NCBI GenBank assembly: GCA_021797815.1
Contig: JAJZYZ010000017.1
Location: 1-43,704 of the forward strand
DNA: 43,704 nucleotides
Source of the DNA: Bacillota bacterium
Lineage (GTDB): Bacteria; Bacillota; Sulfobacillia; Sulfobacillales; JAIMBI01
Reading direction: 5' to 3'
Part shown: positions 1 through 7,466 of the stretch, one piece after another
Position numbering within the stretch: the first letter of the stretch is position 1
How the letters are laid out: each line of letters begins with the position of its first letter
Made by a program: the position numbers and the translations under genes
The notes under the pieces: model-generated
Told to the model about the DNA's origin: nothing
Database searches by the model: none
The model's input: only the letters and a program-made list of their open reading frames with translations

Positions 1-91
1 GACGGGCGGTGGTGTTCATGAGCGCACCGGTGTCCGTGGGGAAGGCCGAAGGCTGTCTCAATATCTTGACGCGGACCCGGTCGACGGCGCC

Positions 92-120
92 TTGAAACCC
101 GCTGCCGGTCTCAGGACTAT
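92..120 (+). promoter_or_regulatory. Candidate sigma-A-type promoter of the HAD gene
   Basis: TTGAAA at 92-97 matches the -35 consensus at five of six positions. It is separated by exactly 17 bases from GACTAT at 115-120, which matches the -10 consensus at only three of six. The site lies about 80 bases before the HAD start and no other gene intervenes. The weak -10 makes this tentative. Confidence 0.3.
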
Positions 121-134
121 GGGCAGGCAAGGAA

Positions 135-147
135 CGTGTCGGACACG
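135..147. promoter_or_regulatory. 13-bp palindrome downstream of the candidate promoter
   Basis: CGTGTC and GACACG flank a single G, giving a perfect dyad about 15-27 bases after the proposed -10. A repressor site in the 5' untranslated region is plausible. A related string (ACACGTGTCGGAC) occurs near 1717-1729 in the gene-free stretch after the next gene. Chance occurrence cannot be excluded. Confidence 0.3.
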
Positions 148-196
148 AACAGCACTGTAAGGAAGACAACACTTTAAGGAGGAGAAGGAGGAGACG

Positions 197-655
197 ATGT
201 CCGCCATCGAAATTCCGGGTCTCGGTCCGCTGTCGTTTCGTCACGTATTGATTGATATGAATGGAACGCTGGCCCGGGATGGCGTGCTGCTCCCCGGCAC
301 GGTCGAGCTTCTGACGGCGGTCTCGGACCGCTACCACTGCCTTGTGCTGACCGGCGACACGTTCGGCACCGCCGGGCGGCTGCGAGACGAGATTCCCTGC
401 GACTTGCAGATTGTCGTTCGGGGTGGCGACAAGGCTGCTGTCGCCCGCTCACTGGAAGGCGGCGTCGCGGCGATCGGGAATGGGCGCAATGACGTTCCTA
501 TGTTCGAGGCGGCGGTGCTGGCCATCGGCATCCTCGGTCCGGAGGGACTTGCACGCGAGGCCCTTCTGGCTGCGCACATCGTCGTGCCGGACATCGCGGC
601 GGCCATGGGACTCCTCCTTGAGGATCGGCGGATCGTCGGCACCCTCCGGCCCTAG
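197..655 (+). CDS. HAD-superfamily hydrolase, soluble P-type-ATPase-like phosphatase
   Basis: A 152-residue single-domain HAD protein. Motif I is D20-M-N22-G-T-L, with Asn replacing the usual second Asp, as in the soluble P-type-ATPase-like group (COG4087). Motif II is the Thr of LTGDT (51-55), motif III the Lys of GGDK, and motif IV the GNGRND segment. The cap is minimal or absent, so the protein is shorter than typical HAD phosphatases. In this group Asn at motif I often goes with altered or lost phosphatase chemistry, and the substrate is unknown. The start is set by AAGGAGGAG-type ribosome binding sites at 177-192. The alpha/beta hydrolase follows after 81 bases and may be co-transcribed. 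Confidence 0.85.
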   Translation: MSAIEIPGLGPLSFRHVLIDMNGTLARDGVLLPGTVELLTAVSDRYHCLVLTGDTFGTAGRLRDEIPCDLQIVVRGGDKAAVARSLEGGVAAIGNGRNDVPMFEAAVLAIGILGPEGLAREALLAAHIVVPDIAAAMGLLLEDRRIVGTLRP

Positions 656-736
656 GCGAGAGGGGTTCCTTCGCGTCCAGGGGATCGCAGTATGTACCAG
701 CGTCGGGGACTGACCGTGGAGAGAGGGTGACCATGC

Positions 737-1633
737 GTGAGTGCCCCCGAGCCCATCGAGCACATCCTGGTCCTGGCCGGTGCAAGGCTCCGCCTTTTGG
801 AGTGGGACGGTGCCGGGCCGGTGCTGGTCGGGTGGCCGGGCTTAGGGGGAACCGCAGAATACTTCGGTATGCTGCGGGATGTGGTGGCTAACCGCGTCAT
901 CGGGGTCGACCCCCCGGGAGTGGGTGCGCAGAGTGAAGGGCTTCCGAATCTCGAGACCCTAAGCCGGGTGTGGCCCGGAGTTCTAGGCTGGGCGGCAGAA
1001 AAGGGCCAGCCAGTCGTGGCCGTAGGCCACTCGTGGGGCGGGTATCTGGCCCGCCTTGCGCTTCGCCACCCCGAGCTCGGAGTGGTCGGCGCCGTGCTGC
1101 TTGATGGTGGATACGTGCCGTGGAATCAGCCGGGCCGGCCGGTGGAAGCCGAGATTGAAGAGGGACTCCGGTACATGGAAGAGCACCGTCCCTCTGATCG
1201 GAAAACCTTCGTCGAGGAAGCCCTGGCCCCTCTTCGTATCCGTGACATACCCATCACCCGGGCGGTCCGCGCCGCAGTTCAGGCCAGCATCCTCGATGAT
1301 GGGGCCGGCGGCCTTCGCCTGGCCATCTCCGAGGCGGCGTTTCAGTCTGTCCTCAGAACCATGACGGCCATACCCGAGCAGTGCTACCTGGAGGCACCGG
1401 GGCCGATATTGCTGCTTGCGGTCGTGCACGAGTCCGGCGGGACGCCCCCAGCAACTGAGGATGAGCTTCTTCTAACGGGCCTCCTTAAAGAAGGCCGGGA
1501 GCGCTTTGGTGCCGAGAAGGAGCATGCGTTGGTGGAGCTCTTCGGGGTTTCGCACGAGGTGCTTCCGGAAGCGGGAGATTCTGTCGGGGCAGCCATCAAA
1601 GACTGGCTGCTGCGGGTCGTGTCTAAGGGCTGA
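737..1633 (+). CDS. Alpha/beta-hydrolase fold protein
   Basis: A 298-residue cytoplasmic alpha/beta hydrolase. The oxyanion-side loop is GWPGLGG at 32-38, the nucleophile is Ser99 in GHSWGG (97-102), and the catalytic His is probably His273 in GVSHEV. The acid is not obvious; Asp123 or an acid near 231-242 could serve. There is no signal peptide. The GTG start at 737 is chosen because GAGGGTGA at 723-730 lies six bases upstream; the ATG at 733 is in another frame. Substrate cannot be told from sequence: esterase, lipase, haloalkane dehalogenase-like and peptidase members share this scaffold. A gene-free stretch of over 800 bases follows. Confidence 0.85.
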   Translation: MSAPEPIEHILVLAGARLRLLEWDGAGPVLVGWPGLGGTAEYFGMLRDVVANRVIGVDPPGVGAQSEGLPNLETLSRVWPGVLGWAAEKGQPVVAVGHSWGGYLARLALRHPELGVVGAVLLDGGYVPWNQPGRPVEAEIEEGLRYMEEHRPSDRKTFVEEALAPLRIRDIPITRAVRAAVQASILDDGAGGLRLAISEAAFQSVLRTMTAIPEQCYLEAPGPILLLAVVHESGGTPPATEDELLLTGLLKEGRERFGAEKEHALVELFGVSHEVLPEAGDSVGAAIKDWLLRVVSKG

Positions 1634-2475
1634 AGGCGGTGGGACGGCAGGGCGGACCTTTCCGGCGGCCCCCCAGACCTCCTCGTGCGCATGGTGCTCT
1701 TCTAGGGTGAAGCAGATAAACACGTGTCGGACGGGGGGCCCGCCAGCGCCTCCGGAGGCGAGCCAAATCCGCTTTCGCCGCGGTCCGTGCCCACAGCTCA
1801 GGGCGTAGCTCCATGACCCATGATTCTGTGGGCTGAACGGGCCCTCGCAGGAGGGGCCACGGGTCGGGAGTGGCGGAGGTGAACGCCGTGCGAACCAGGT
1901 CCACTTGTACACCGCCCATGTCCACCCGAAGTCTCGAGAGTACCCCCGGTGCTAATGCGTGTTGCGGACCCATCCTGCCCCGCCTGCGAGAGGATCGTCC
2001 GTATTCCGTCATCCGCCCCGCGAAGAGCCATCCGGGTTCGCCTGGCAAGAGCTTCCCCACGAAGACGCCGGCCACACCATTGGTCGGTGCCGGTGTTCCT
2101 TCGACCAGAGTCGGCCAGCACCGCTCCGGCCGGTTAAGACGCCTCCGTCAACGCCTTTGCCGCGTCCAGACGCTCTATGGCGGGCCGAGCGGCGTGGAAC
2201 GCGTCGGAGGGTCGGGACACAGACCGGGGGGCACCGACGCGTCTGGCGTGAGCTCAAGGGGTCGTGTCCCGACCGTGGGCGCCCCCTGCCCAACACGTTC
2301 AGCTTCGGGGAAACCGAGACTCCAGGCCGTTCTGGCGCGAGCCGAGGGGATCCCGGCGGTACCGTGTTCGGACCCTCGGATTCGGCAGGGGTGAACAACC
2401 TGGAAGCGAACTACAGTGACGAGCTCTCAACATGTCCGGTGGACACCGACAACCGTCGTGATGGGGAGGTGCCGG
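1634..2475. other. 842-base stretch without a recognisable gene
   Basis: No reading frame here resembles a known protein and translations are Arg/Pro/Ser-rich. The stretch holds a 12-bp perfect palindrome (GCCTCCGGAGGC near 1751-1762), a GGCCC/GGGCC stem near 1837-1859, a consensus Shine-Dalgarno at 1875-1882 before a GTG at 1888 that opens an unconvincing frame, and nested inverted repeats at 2166-2274. A structured untranslated leader for the following GNAT gene, or decayed DNA, would both fit. Confidence 0.5.
2166..2274. repeat. Nested inverted repeats in the gene-free stretch
   Basis: Three perfect inverted pairs interleave: CCAGACGC (2166-2173) with GCGTCTGG (2239-2246), GCGTCGG (2201-2207) with CCGACGC (2234-2240), and GGTCGGGACAC (2210-2220) with GTGTCCCGACC (2264-2274). 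The second pair overlaps the first and crosses the third, so all three cannot form simply together. This suggests alternative folds if transcribed. GC richness makes chance pairs fairly likely. Confidence 0.35.
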
Positions 2476-3180
2476 ATGCCGGGACCAGAGGCGGACTATC
2501 TCTCCCAACTTCGGGTCACGGTCCGCCCGGCCAATCAGGTGAGCTTCCAGGATGTCCAGACGGTCTTTGGCCCGAAGGGCGGGGAGGGCTCTGCCCATTA
2601 TTGTCAGTGTCAGCGCTTCAAAACCCCGTCATCGCAGTGGTGGGACGAGCAGCAAAGCCGTGTGCCCGTGCCTGCACGCGCACGTCGGTTGTACGACGAG
2701 AGCGGCTTTGCCGAGCCCGATGCCGCACAAACCAGTGGCCTTGTAGCATTTGCGGGCAGGGAACCGGTCGGGTGGTGCCGCGTGGGACCCCGTTCAACCT
2801 ATCTCCGTCTCGGCAGGGTGCCGTTTACGGGCCGAACCGAGGACCGGAAAGACGACCGTGTGTGGGCTGCTGTATGTTTCATTACCCGCGCAGAGTATCG
2901 ACATCACCGGTTGACGTACAGGCTTGTGCAGGCGGCCGTAGACTTCGCGCGCGCCCGCGGCGCCTCCGCCCTTGAGGGTTACCCCATGGTTCCGGAACCC
3001 GGTCGCGCGGTTACCTGGGGGGAACTTTCCGTCGGCAAGTACACGGCCTTCGTCGCGGCTGGGTTCAGAGAGGTGAGCCATCCGACCCTCCGCCGCGTTG
3101 TGATGCGCATCGATTTCGAAGGCGACACAAGGACAGCAAGCGAGCGCGCTGACGTGCGAGCAGCCGGAGATCCCGCTTGA
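2476..3180 (+). CDS. GNAT-family N-acetyltransferase
   Basis: A 234-residue GNAT-fold protein. The acetyl-CoA-binding part lies around residues 125-175 (a strand ending in CFITR, then YRHHRLTYRLVQAAVDFAR, followed by a segment beginning GASALEGYP). The N-terminal part carries a CQCQRF motif, like the Cys-x-Cys segment of a broad uncharacterised GNAT group often encoded in high-GC Gram-positives. The start is the ATG at 2476 because GGGGAGGTG at 2463-2471 sits five bases upstream; an earlier in-frame ATG (2416) has no such site. Substrate is unknown; small amines or antibiotics are typical for stand-alone GNATs. The next GNAT begins 201 bases downstream. Confidence 0.8.
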   Translation: MPGPEADYLSQLRVTVRPANQVSFQDVQTVFGPKGGEGSAHYCQCQRFKTPSSQWWDEQQSRVPVPARARRLYDESGFAEPDAAQTSGLVAFAGREPVGWCRVGPRSTYLRLGRVPFTGRTEDRKDDRVWAAVCFITRAEYRHHRLTYRLVQAAVDFARARGASALEGYPMVPEPGRAVTWGELSVGKYTAFVAAGFREVSHPTLRRVVMRIDFEGDTRTASERADVRAAGDPA

Positions 3181-3381
3181 GGAAGCGCCGGGGACGGACA
3201 AGCAGCAAGCGCCTTGATGCCGCCGGCTTCCGGAGCCGCCGATGTCCGGCGCTCTTGGGGCTTCTCCGGACATTTGGTGTCGACGCGGTGCATCCGGGTT
3301 CAGGACCCGATGGCTCCGCCGGGCCCGCGCCATGCTCGCGTCTGCGACGCCCAAGGATACGGGAGAGGGGAGAGCTGCCGC

Positions 3382-3855
3382 ATGGCCATGAAGATCCGAC
3401 GGCTTCGATCCGGCGATGAGGCCGTGATTCGGTGGCTTGCGGCCCGGGACGCCGATTACGACCTGGAGGGGCGCGGCCATCCTCGAACGCCGCTCAATCC
3501 CGAAGCGCTCCGTGCCTATCTCGCCAATCCGGCCGTGCTGCATTGGGCCGCACAGGAGCAAGAGCGCATCGATGGGTTCTTGCAGTGCGTTGTGATCCCG
3601 TTGAGAGCGGGGGCCGGAGAGGAACTTCTGCTCTACGAAATCGGCGTCCACCGCGATCACCGGCGCGAGGGCGTAGGCACCGCGCTGGTTGAGTCCATGT
3701 ACGTGTGGATGCATGAGCACCGTGTGGACGACGTGTGGGTCCTGGCCGACAACCCGGGCGCCGTGTCGTTCTACGAGTCGGTAGGATTTCGGGTGGCGGA
3801 CGAGATGTCCACCTACATGACGGCCAAGGCCGGGGAGCGCCGTTCCCGGCCATGA
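3382..3855 (+). CDS. GNAT-family N-acetyltransferase, AAC(3)-I-like
   Basis: A 157-residue GNAT. Motif A is the HRDHRREGVGTALVES segment (the R-x-x-G-x-G/A acetyl-CoA loop). Motif B ends in a run containing ADNPGAVSFYESVGF, which strongly resembles aminoglycoside 3-N-acetyltransferase I and related small-molecule acetyltransferases. The start ATG at 3382 follows a GAGAGGGGAG purine run at 3363-3372; the upstream in-frame extension to 3214 shows no domain and is left out. Actual aminoglycoside acetylation is not demonstrated. A second in-frame ATG at 3388 is also possible. Confidence 0.8.
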   Translation: MAMKIRRLRSGDEAVIRWLAARDADYDLEGRGHPRTPLNPEALRAYLANPAVLHWAAQEQERIDGFLQCVVIPLRAGAGEELLLYEIGVHRDHRREGVGTALVESMYVWMHEHRVDDVWVLADNPGAVSFYESVGFRVADEMSTYMTAKAGERRSRP

Positions 3856-4260
3856 GACATTGATGCGCATCCCGGGATCTGTGACAACTCGCCGCCGGCG
3901 GGGGTCGGGGCCCGCACATCGCAGCGACCTGAAAGAGAAAGAGGCGGTAGGCCCGTTGACGGTTCTCTTTCGCGAGGGCGTGGGAGCACGGCGCCCGAAT
4001 TCCGCCCGGAAGCACACATCATGAGGCACCCGAGGGGAATGGGAGCCCCTGGTTGGTGACGCTGCTCTGCAAGCGCTATGGTGGACGAACGGGTGCCTTC
4101 GGACGGTGCGGTTTGGACGGAGGGGCGGGGGCGCCAAGGCCGCCGGCGGGGAGACCAAAAGCTGCGCCCACGTCACCGAACGTAATCTCGCTGTCTGACA
4201 CCGCCTGCTGAGACAAGGACCCGGATGCGCGTTTCGCCATGAGCAACAAGGGGGCACAGC
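3856..4260. other. 405-base intergenic stretch before the phosphodiesterase gene
   Basis: No gene recognised. It contains a 9-bp perfect stem (3931-3939 with 3963-3971, described separately) and GC-rich blocks. TTGACG at 3956-3961 resembles a -35 box but no convincing -10 follows at 16-18 bases. It probably carries the promoter and a structured leader of the phosphodiesterase gene. Confidence 0.4.
3931..3971 (+). promoter_or_regulatory. Stem-loop GAAAGAGAA / TTCTCTTTC
   Basis: The arms at 3931-3939 and 3963-3971 are perfectly complementary over nine bases and A/T-rich compared with their surroundings, with a 23-base loop. There is no U-tract, so it is not a standard terminator. It sits 76 bases after the GNAT stop and about 290 before the next start, so it could be a leader element or a processing site. 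Confidence 0.35.
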
Positions 4261-5403
4261 GTGGAGGACACGAGACAGGCGGCGCTTCGGGTAACAGATC
4301 TGGTGCCGGCCCTGGTGAGTCGCGTAACGGGGGGCCCGCGGCCGGTGCCGTCACCGCTCGGCGATAACGACCCGGTTCGGCGGGTGGTCCTCATGGTTTT
4401 GGACGGCTTCGGCTGGGATCAGATGGAGCGCGCGCTGGCCGATGGACTGATGCCGAACCTTTCGGGTCTGATAGAGGAGGGGCGCGCCGCGGGCATGGCG
4501 GTGGACACCGTCTTTCCTTCGATGACGCCGGTGGTGCTTACGAGCATCCTGACCGGACGCGCGCCATCCGAGCACGGGATCGTAGGGCAGGTGGTAAAGC
4601 TCCCGTCGGGACCGGTCGACATCCTGCACGATCCCTGGCCCGAAACCGAGGCGCCCGCTCTCGCCGTAAAGGATCTTGCAGCTCAGCTCAGGGAGGCAGG
4701 TCTTGTCTACCGGGTGCTCCTGGAACACCGGCTGCTCTTTGGGCCCCTCACGGATATTCTGCACACGCGCGCCGCCCGTACCGACAGTGTGACCACCTTT
4801 GTGGCAGCCTCAGGCCTCCCTGTTCTCTTGGAGGACCTTCTGGACCAGCCAGAAGCGGGCGCCATCTATACGTATTGGTCCGCCATCGATGCCATCAATC
4901 ACCGCCGCGGAGCCTTCAATCGGGAATGGGCGGCCGAGGTTCGGGCCATCGACCAGTGGCTGGGACACCTTGGTCACACCCGGCGTCCCGAGACTCGCAT
5001 CTGGATCACGGCCGACCACGGGCACGTGAAACTTGAGCACCCTCTCGGGTATCAGGATCTCCAGCGTGCACTGCCGTTTTTGCCGGAGCGTCCGGCGGAG
5101 GTGGGAAACGGCATCGGACTCACGTTGGACCCGCAGGAACGCCACCGGGTGCAGGGTGCGGTCGATCGACTGTTTCCGGGACGGGTGGAGGTCCTGGACG
5201 TGGACGATCTGTTTGACCGCGGGATGTTCGGTCCACCGGGTCCCATCCAGTTTCGGGCTCGGGTGGGCTCCCATCTGCTGTGGGCGCCGCAGCTGGGGGA
5301 CCACTGGTGGATGGACCCGAAGAAAACGGCCAACCACTCAAGCCACGGGGGATTGAGCCGGGCGGAGATGGAGGTGCCGTGGCTCGAGATCCGGCTCGAC
5401 TAG
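4261..5403 (+). CDS. Alkaline-phosphatase-superfamily phosphodiesterase/nucleotide pyrophosphatase
   Basis: A 380-residue protein of the type I phosphodiesterase/nucleotide pyrophosphatase family. The two-metal site is complete: Asp48 (VLDGFG), nucleophile Thr89 (PSMTP), Asp210 and His214 (AIDAINH), Asp252-His253 (TADHGH) and His362 (SSHGG). Family members hydrolyse phosphodiesters or phosphomonoesters of nucleotides, or phosphonates. There is no signal peptide or membrane anchor, so a cytosolic enzyme is likely. The GTG start is supported by AAGGGGG eight bases upstream. The gene converges on the paiB-like gene with two bases between the stop codons. Confidence 0.85.
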   Translation: MEDTRQAALRVTDLVPALVSRVTGGPRPVPSPLGDNDPVRRVVLMVLDGFGWDQMERALADGLMPNLSGLIEEGRAAGMAVDTVFPSMTPVVLTSILTGRAPSEHGIVGQVVKLPSGPVDILHDPWPETEAPALAVKDLAAQLREAGLVYRVLLEHRLLFGPLTDILHTRAARTDSVTTFVAASGLPVLLEDLLDQPEAGAIYTYWSAIDAINHRRGAFNREWAAEVRAIDQWLGHLGHTRRPETRIWITADHGHVKLEHPLGYQDLQRALPFLPERPAEVGNGIGLTLDPQERHRVQGAVDRLFPGRVEVLDVDDLFDRGMFGPPGPIQFRARVGSHLLWAPQLGDHWWMDPKKTANHSSHGGLSRAEMEVPWLEIRLD

Positions 5404-5405
5404 GC

Positions 5406-6032
5406 TCAGGGCACGTCTTTCAGCGTGTTTCGCATCTGCCGCGCAATCGCGTCGGCATCTGCCCCGCCCTCGGCGCTCAAGCCCGCGGCGGCTCCCTCCC
5501 GATCGGCCTCGGGGCGATTCTGTCCGAGTTTGGCCTTGCCTTCTATGCGGTCGACGGTAATCTCGAAGCCGACGATGGCCGGCACCTCCGCCATATAAAA
5601 CGCGTGGTCCGGGTGGTCGGCGTTCTGGAGGGCCTCGGGAATGGGCGAGTCGGGCTCCATGAAGCGGCTCAGATCCTGCAGGAGCTGGAGCGTCGCCGGA
5701 CCTTCGGGCAGGAGGCGGCAGGTGCCGGTCACATGGACGGCGAGATAGTTCCAGGTGGGCACGTTCGGCATGCCCCCGTACCATTGGGGTGCGATATAGG
5801 CGTGCGGCCCGGTGAACACGGCCAGGACGCGGGCGCCGTCCAGCTGGTGCCAGTGGGGGTTGGCGCGCGCCATGTGCCCCACGATCCGCCCTGGCTCCGC
5901 GGCGATGAGAGGGAGATGGGTCGCGGCGGGTTCGCCGGCCGCGGTCGTGGAGACCAGAATCGCAAACGGATGCTCGTTGATGAAGCGCAGACTCTCGTCC
6001 GGCGGCATCCGGAACGTGCGGGGAATGTACAT
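5406..6032 (-). CDS. paiB: PaiB-like FMN-binding protein
   Basis: A 208-residue protein with the PaiB/flavin-reductase split-barrel signature: MYIP at the N-terminus, ATHLPL (37-42), GHMARANPHW (52-61), GPHAYIAPQWY (75-85) and VPTWNYLAVHV (91-101). Bacillus subtilis PaiB is described as a negative regulator of sporulation and protease genes, but the fold is an FMN-binding barrel and its biochemical role remains poorly defined. The start ATG has GGGAGG eight bases upstream. The acidic, Ala/Gly-rich tail (about 175-200) is a lineage-specific extension. No PaiA acetyltransferase is adjacent, unlike the Bacillus paiAB operon. Confidence 0.9.
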   Translation of the reverse strand: MYIPRTFRMPPDESLRFINEHPFAILVSTTAAGEPAATHLPLIAAEPGRIVGHMARANPHWHQLDGARVLAVFTGPHAYIAPQWYGGMPNVPTWNYLAVHVTGTCRLLPEGPATLQLLQDLSRFMEPDSPIPEALQNADHPDHAFYMAEVPAIVGFEITVDRIEGKAKLGQNRPEADREGAAAGLSAEGGADADAIARQMRNTLKDVP

Positions 6033-6143
6033 GATGGCCTCCCGGGCGCTCTTGGTGGCTTCAGTGTATCAGGCCGATGGGGACGGCCGTGGCCGGTGAT
6101 GCCGCCGCCTTCGGACAATGCCTGCAGGTTGCTGAGCGGCCGC

Positions 6144-6172
6144 TTGACAGCAGGAAAGAGCCGTGGGACATT
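6144..6172 (+). promoter_or_regulatory. Promoter candidate for the rsgA leader transcript
   Basis: A perfect -35 hexamer TTGACA (6144-6149) is followed by a 17-base spacer and GACATT (6167-6172), which matches the -10 consensus at three of six positions. Transcription would begin near 6180, giving a leader of about 175 bases that includes the short ORF at 6218 and the terminator at 6305 before rsgA. It is the best -35 match noticed in the window. Confidence 0.5.
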
Positions 6173-6217
6173 GATGGCCGACCGTCACGAGACGACGGCG
6201 AGACGGAGGTGAGGACT

Positions 6218-6277
6218 ATGCGGTGCGTCGACCTTCATGAGGTGTGCTCCGGATGGTCCCGCTCGAGCCGCGTCTGA
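6218..6277 (+). CDS. Putative 19-residue leader peptide upstream of rsgA
   Basis: An ATG at 6218 is preceded by GGAGGTGA (6205-6212), a full match to the 16S anti-Shine-Dalgarno, at an ideal five-base spacing. It opens a 19-codon frame ending in TGA at 6275-6277. The peptide begins MRCVDLHEV and contains two Cys, one Trp and a cluster of Ser/Arg codons (WSRSSR). An intrinsic terminator starts 27 bases after its stop, and rsgA starts 28 bases after the terminator. The arrangement resembles transcription attenuation controlled by a translated leader. The sensed signal, if any, is unknown: slow ribosomes over the Arg/Ser/Cys codons is one guess. Confidence 0.5.
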   Translation: MRCVDLHEVCSGWSRSSRV

Positions 6278-6304
6278 CCCGCCAGGTCACCCCGCGTTTC
6301 GGAC

Positions 6305-6328
6305 CCGGGCCATCGGCCCGGTTTTTTT
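6305..6328 (+). terminator. Intrinsic terminator (attenuator) in the rsgA leader
   Basis: CCGGGCC (6305-6311) pairs with GGCCCGG (6315-6321) across a three-base loop and is followed by seven consecutive T. It lies before, not after, a gene. Bases 6253-6256 plus 6258-6261 (ATGG, CCCG) can pair with 6306-6313 (CGGGCCAT) with one bulged T. That would sequester most of the left terminator arm and act as an antiterminator. Confidence 0.8.
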
Positions 6329-6355
6329 GTGTCCGAAAGGCGAGGGAGGAAACGG

Positions 6356-7420
6356 TTGAGCGATTTGACGAGTGTGGGGTTTGATGCAGGGTGGGAGCGC
6401 GTGTTTCGCGAGGGTGGCTTTCCCGGCCTGCCCTTCCGGGTGCGGGAGGAGCAGCGCGGCCTCTACGTGCTCACGGACGGAGAGAACGATTGCGAGGCGG
6501 AGGTAAGCGGCCGCTTTCGGTTTGAGGCCGGATCCGACCCTTCCGCTTACCCGGCGGTCGGGGACTTTGTCGCGGCCGTGTCGGCGAGCCGCCACCGCAT
6601 CGAGGCTGTACTCCCCCGCCGTACGGTGTTCGAGCGGAAAGTCGCGGGCAAGCGCGCTGACCGCCAGGTGACGGCGGCTAACGTGGACGTGGCCTTCATT
6701 GTGGAGTCGGCGGAGCGCGCCTTGTCTCCACGCCGCATCGAGCGCTACCTTACGCTTGCCTATGAGGGCGGGGTGAGGCCGGTGCTGGTGCTGAACAAGG
6801 CGGACCGGACCGACGACCCCGAGAGTCTTCTCAGCCGGGCGATGGAGTGCGCCCCCGGCGTGCCGGCGCATCTCGTGAGCGCTCTCGACCAACGGGGTCT
6901 CGGATCGCTGCAGGCGTACCTTCAACCGGGGCTCACCGCGGTGCTGCTGGGACTGTCAGGGGTGGGAAAGTCGACTCTCACAAACGTTCTCCTGCAGCAG
7001 GCGGTGCAGGAGACCGGTGCGGTGCGCGACGCTGATGGGCGTGGTCGTCAGACGACCACCAGCCGGATGCTCTTTAAGCTTCCGGGGGGCGCGCTGCTCC
7101 TGGACACGCCGGGCATGCGGGAGATGGGCATGGTCGACGCGGGAGACGGGCTCCAGGAGACCTTCGCCGACGTCGGGGAATACGCGGCCGCCTGCCGCTT
7201 CCACGACTGCCGCCACGAGGGCGAGCCCGGCTGCGCGGTGCTGGACGCCGTGGAGAGCGGCGAGCTCCCTCACGAGCGGTTGTTGGCGTGGCGCCACCTG
7301 GGGCGCGAGATGGCGTTTCAGGCCCGCAAAGAGGACCGCGTGATGAGAGCCGAAGAACGTCGGCTGTGGGCCCGGCGGAGCCGGGAGGGACGGGCAAACC
7401 GGCAGCGAAAGATGCGGTGA
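6356..7420 (+). CDS. rsgA: Ribosome small-subunit-dependent GTPase RsgA
   Basis: RsgA is a circularly permuted GTPase that helps late maturation of the 30S subunit and releases from it on GTP hydrolysis. Residues 1-90 correspond to the OB-fold region. The motif order is the permuted one: G4 NKAD (147-150), G1 GLSGVGKST (199-207), G2 Thr (around 233-235), G3 DTPG (250-253). The C-terminal zinc motif has Cys280, His283, Cys285 and Cys293, and the Arg-rich tail is typical. I use the TTG at 6356 because GGAGG lies about six bases upstream; an in-frame GTG at 6329 would place the start inside the terminator tail. The protein is then 354 residues. It heads a run of same-strand genes up to 10677. 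Confidence 0.93.
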   Translation: MSDLTSVGFDAGWERVFREGGFPGLPFRVREEQRGLYVLTDGENDCEAEVSGRFRFEAGSDPSAYPAVGDFVAAVSASRHRIEAVLPRRTVFERKVAGKRADRQVTAANVDVAFIVESAERALSPRRIERYLTLAYEGGVRPVLVLNKADRTDDPESLLSRAMECAPGVPAHLVSALDQRGLGSLQAYLQPGLTAVLLGLSGVGKSTLTNVLLQQAVQETGAVRDADGRGRQTTTSRMLFKLPGGALLLDTPGMREMGMVDAGDGLQETFADVGEYAAACRFHDCRHEGEPGCAVLDAVESGELPHERLLAWRHLGREMAFQARKEDRVMRAEERRLWARRSREGRANRQRKMR

Positions 7421-7466
7421 CAGCGAACACGGGCGAGAACCGCGCCGTGCCGGAGGGGGATGCCGA

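Noticed and set aside
1888-2394. 169-residue frame after a consensus GGAGGTGA with ideal spacing to GTG
   Set aside because: Translation is Arg/Pro/Ser-rich with no family resemblance. Third-position GC, roughly counted, is near background rather than the higher value of the real genes here. The Shine-Dalgarno match alone is not enough.
4021-4059. 12-codon frame after a purine-rich site before the phosphodiesterase gene
   Set aside because: Poor ribosome binding site, no terminator or other attenuator features, easily chance.
2794-4257. 487-residue minus-strand frame
   Set aside because: It runs antisense through two GNAT genes with recognisable motifs and shows no protein-like domain itself.
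5280-6212. 310-residue plus-strand frame over the paiB-like gene
   Set aside because: PaiB signatures on the minus strand are unambiguous, and this frame is their shadow.
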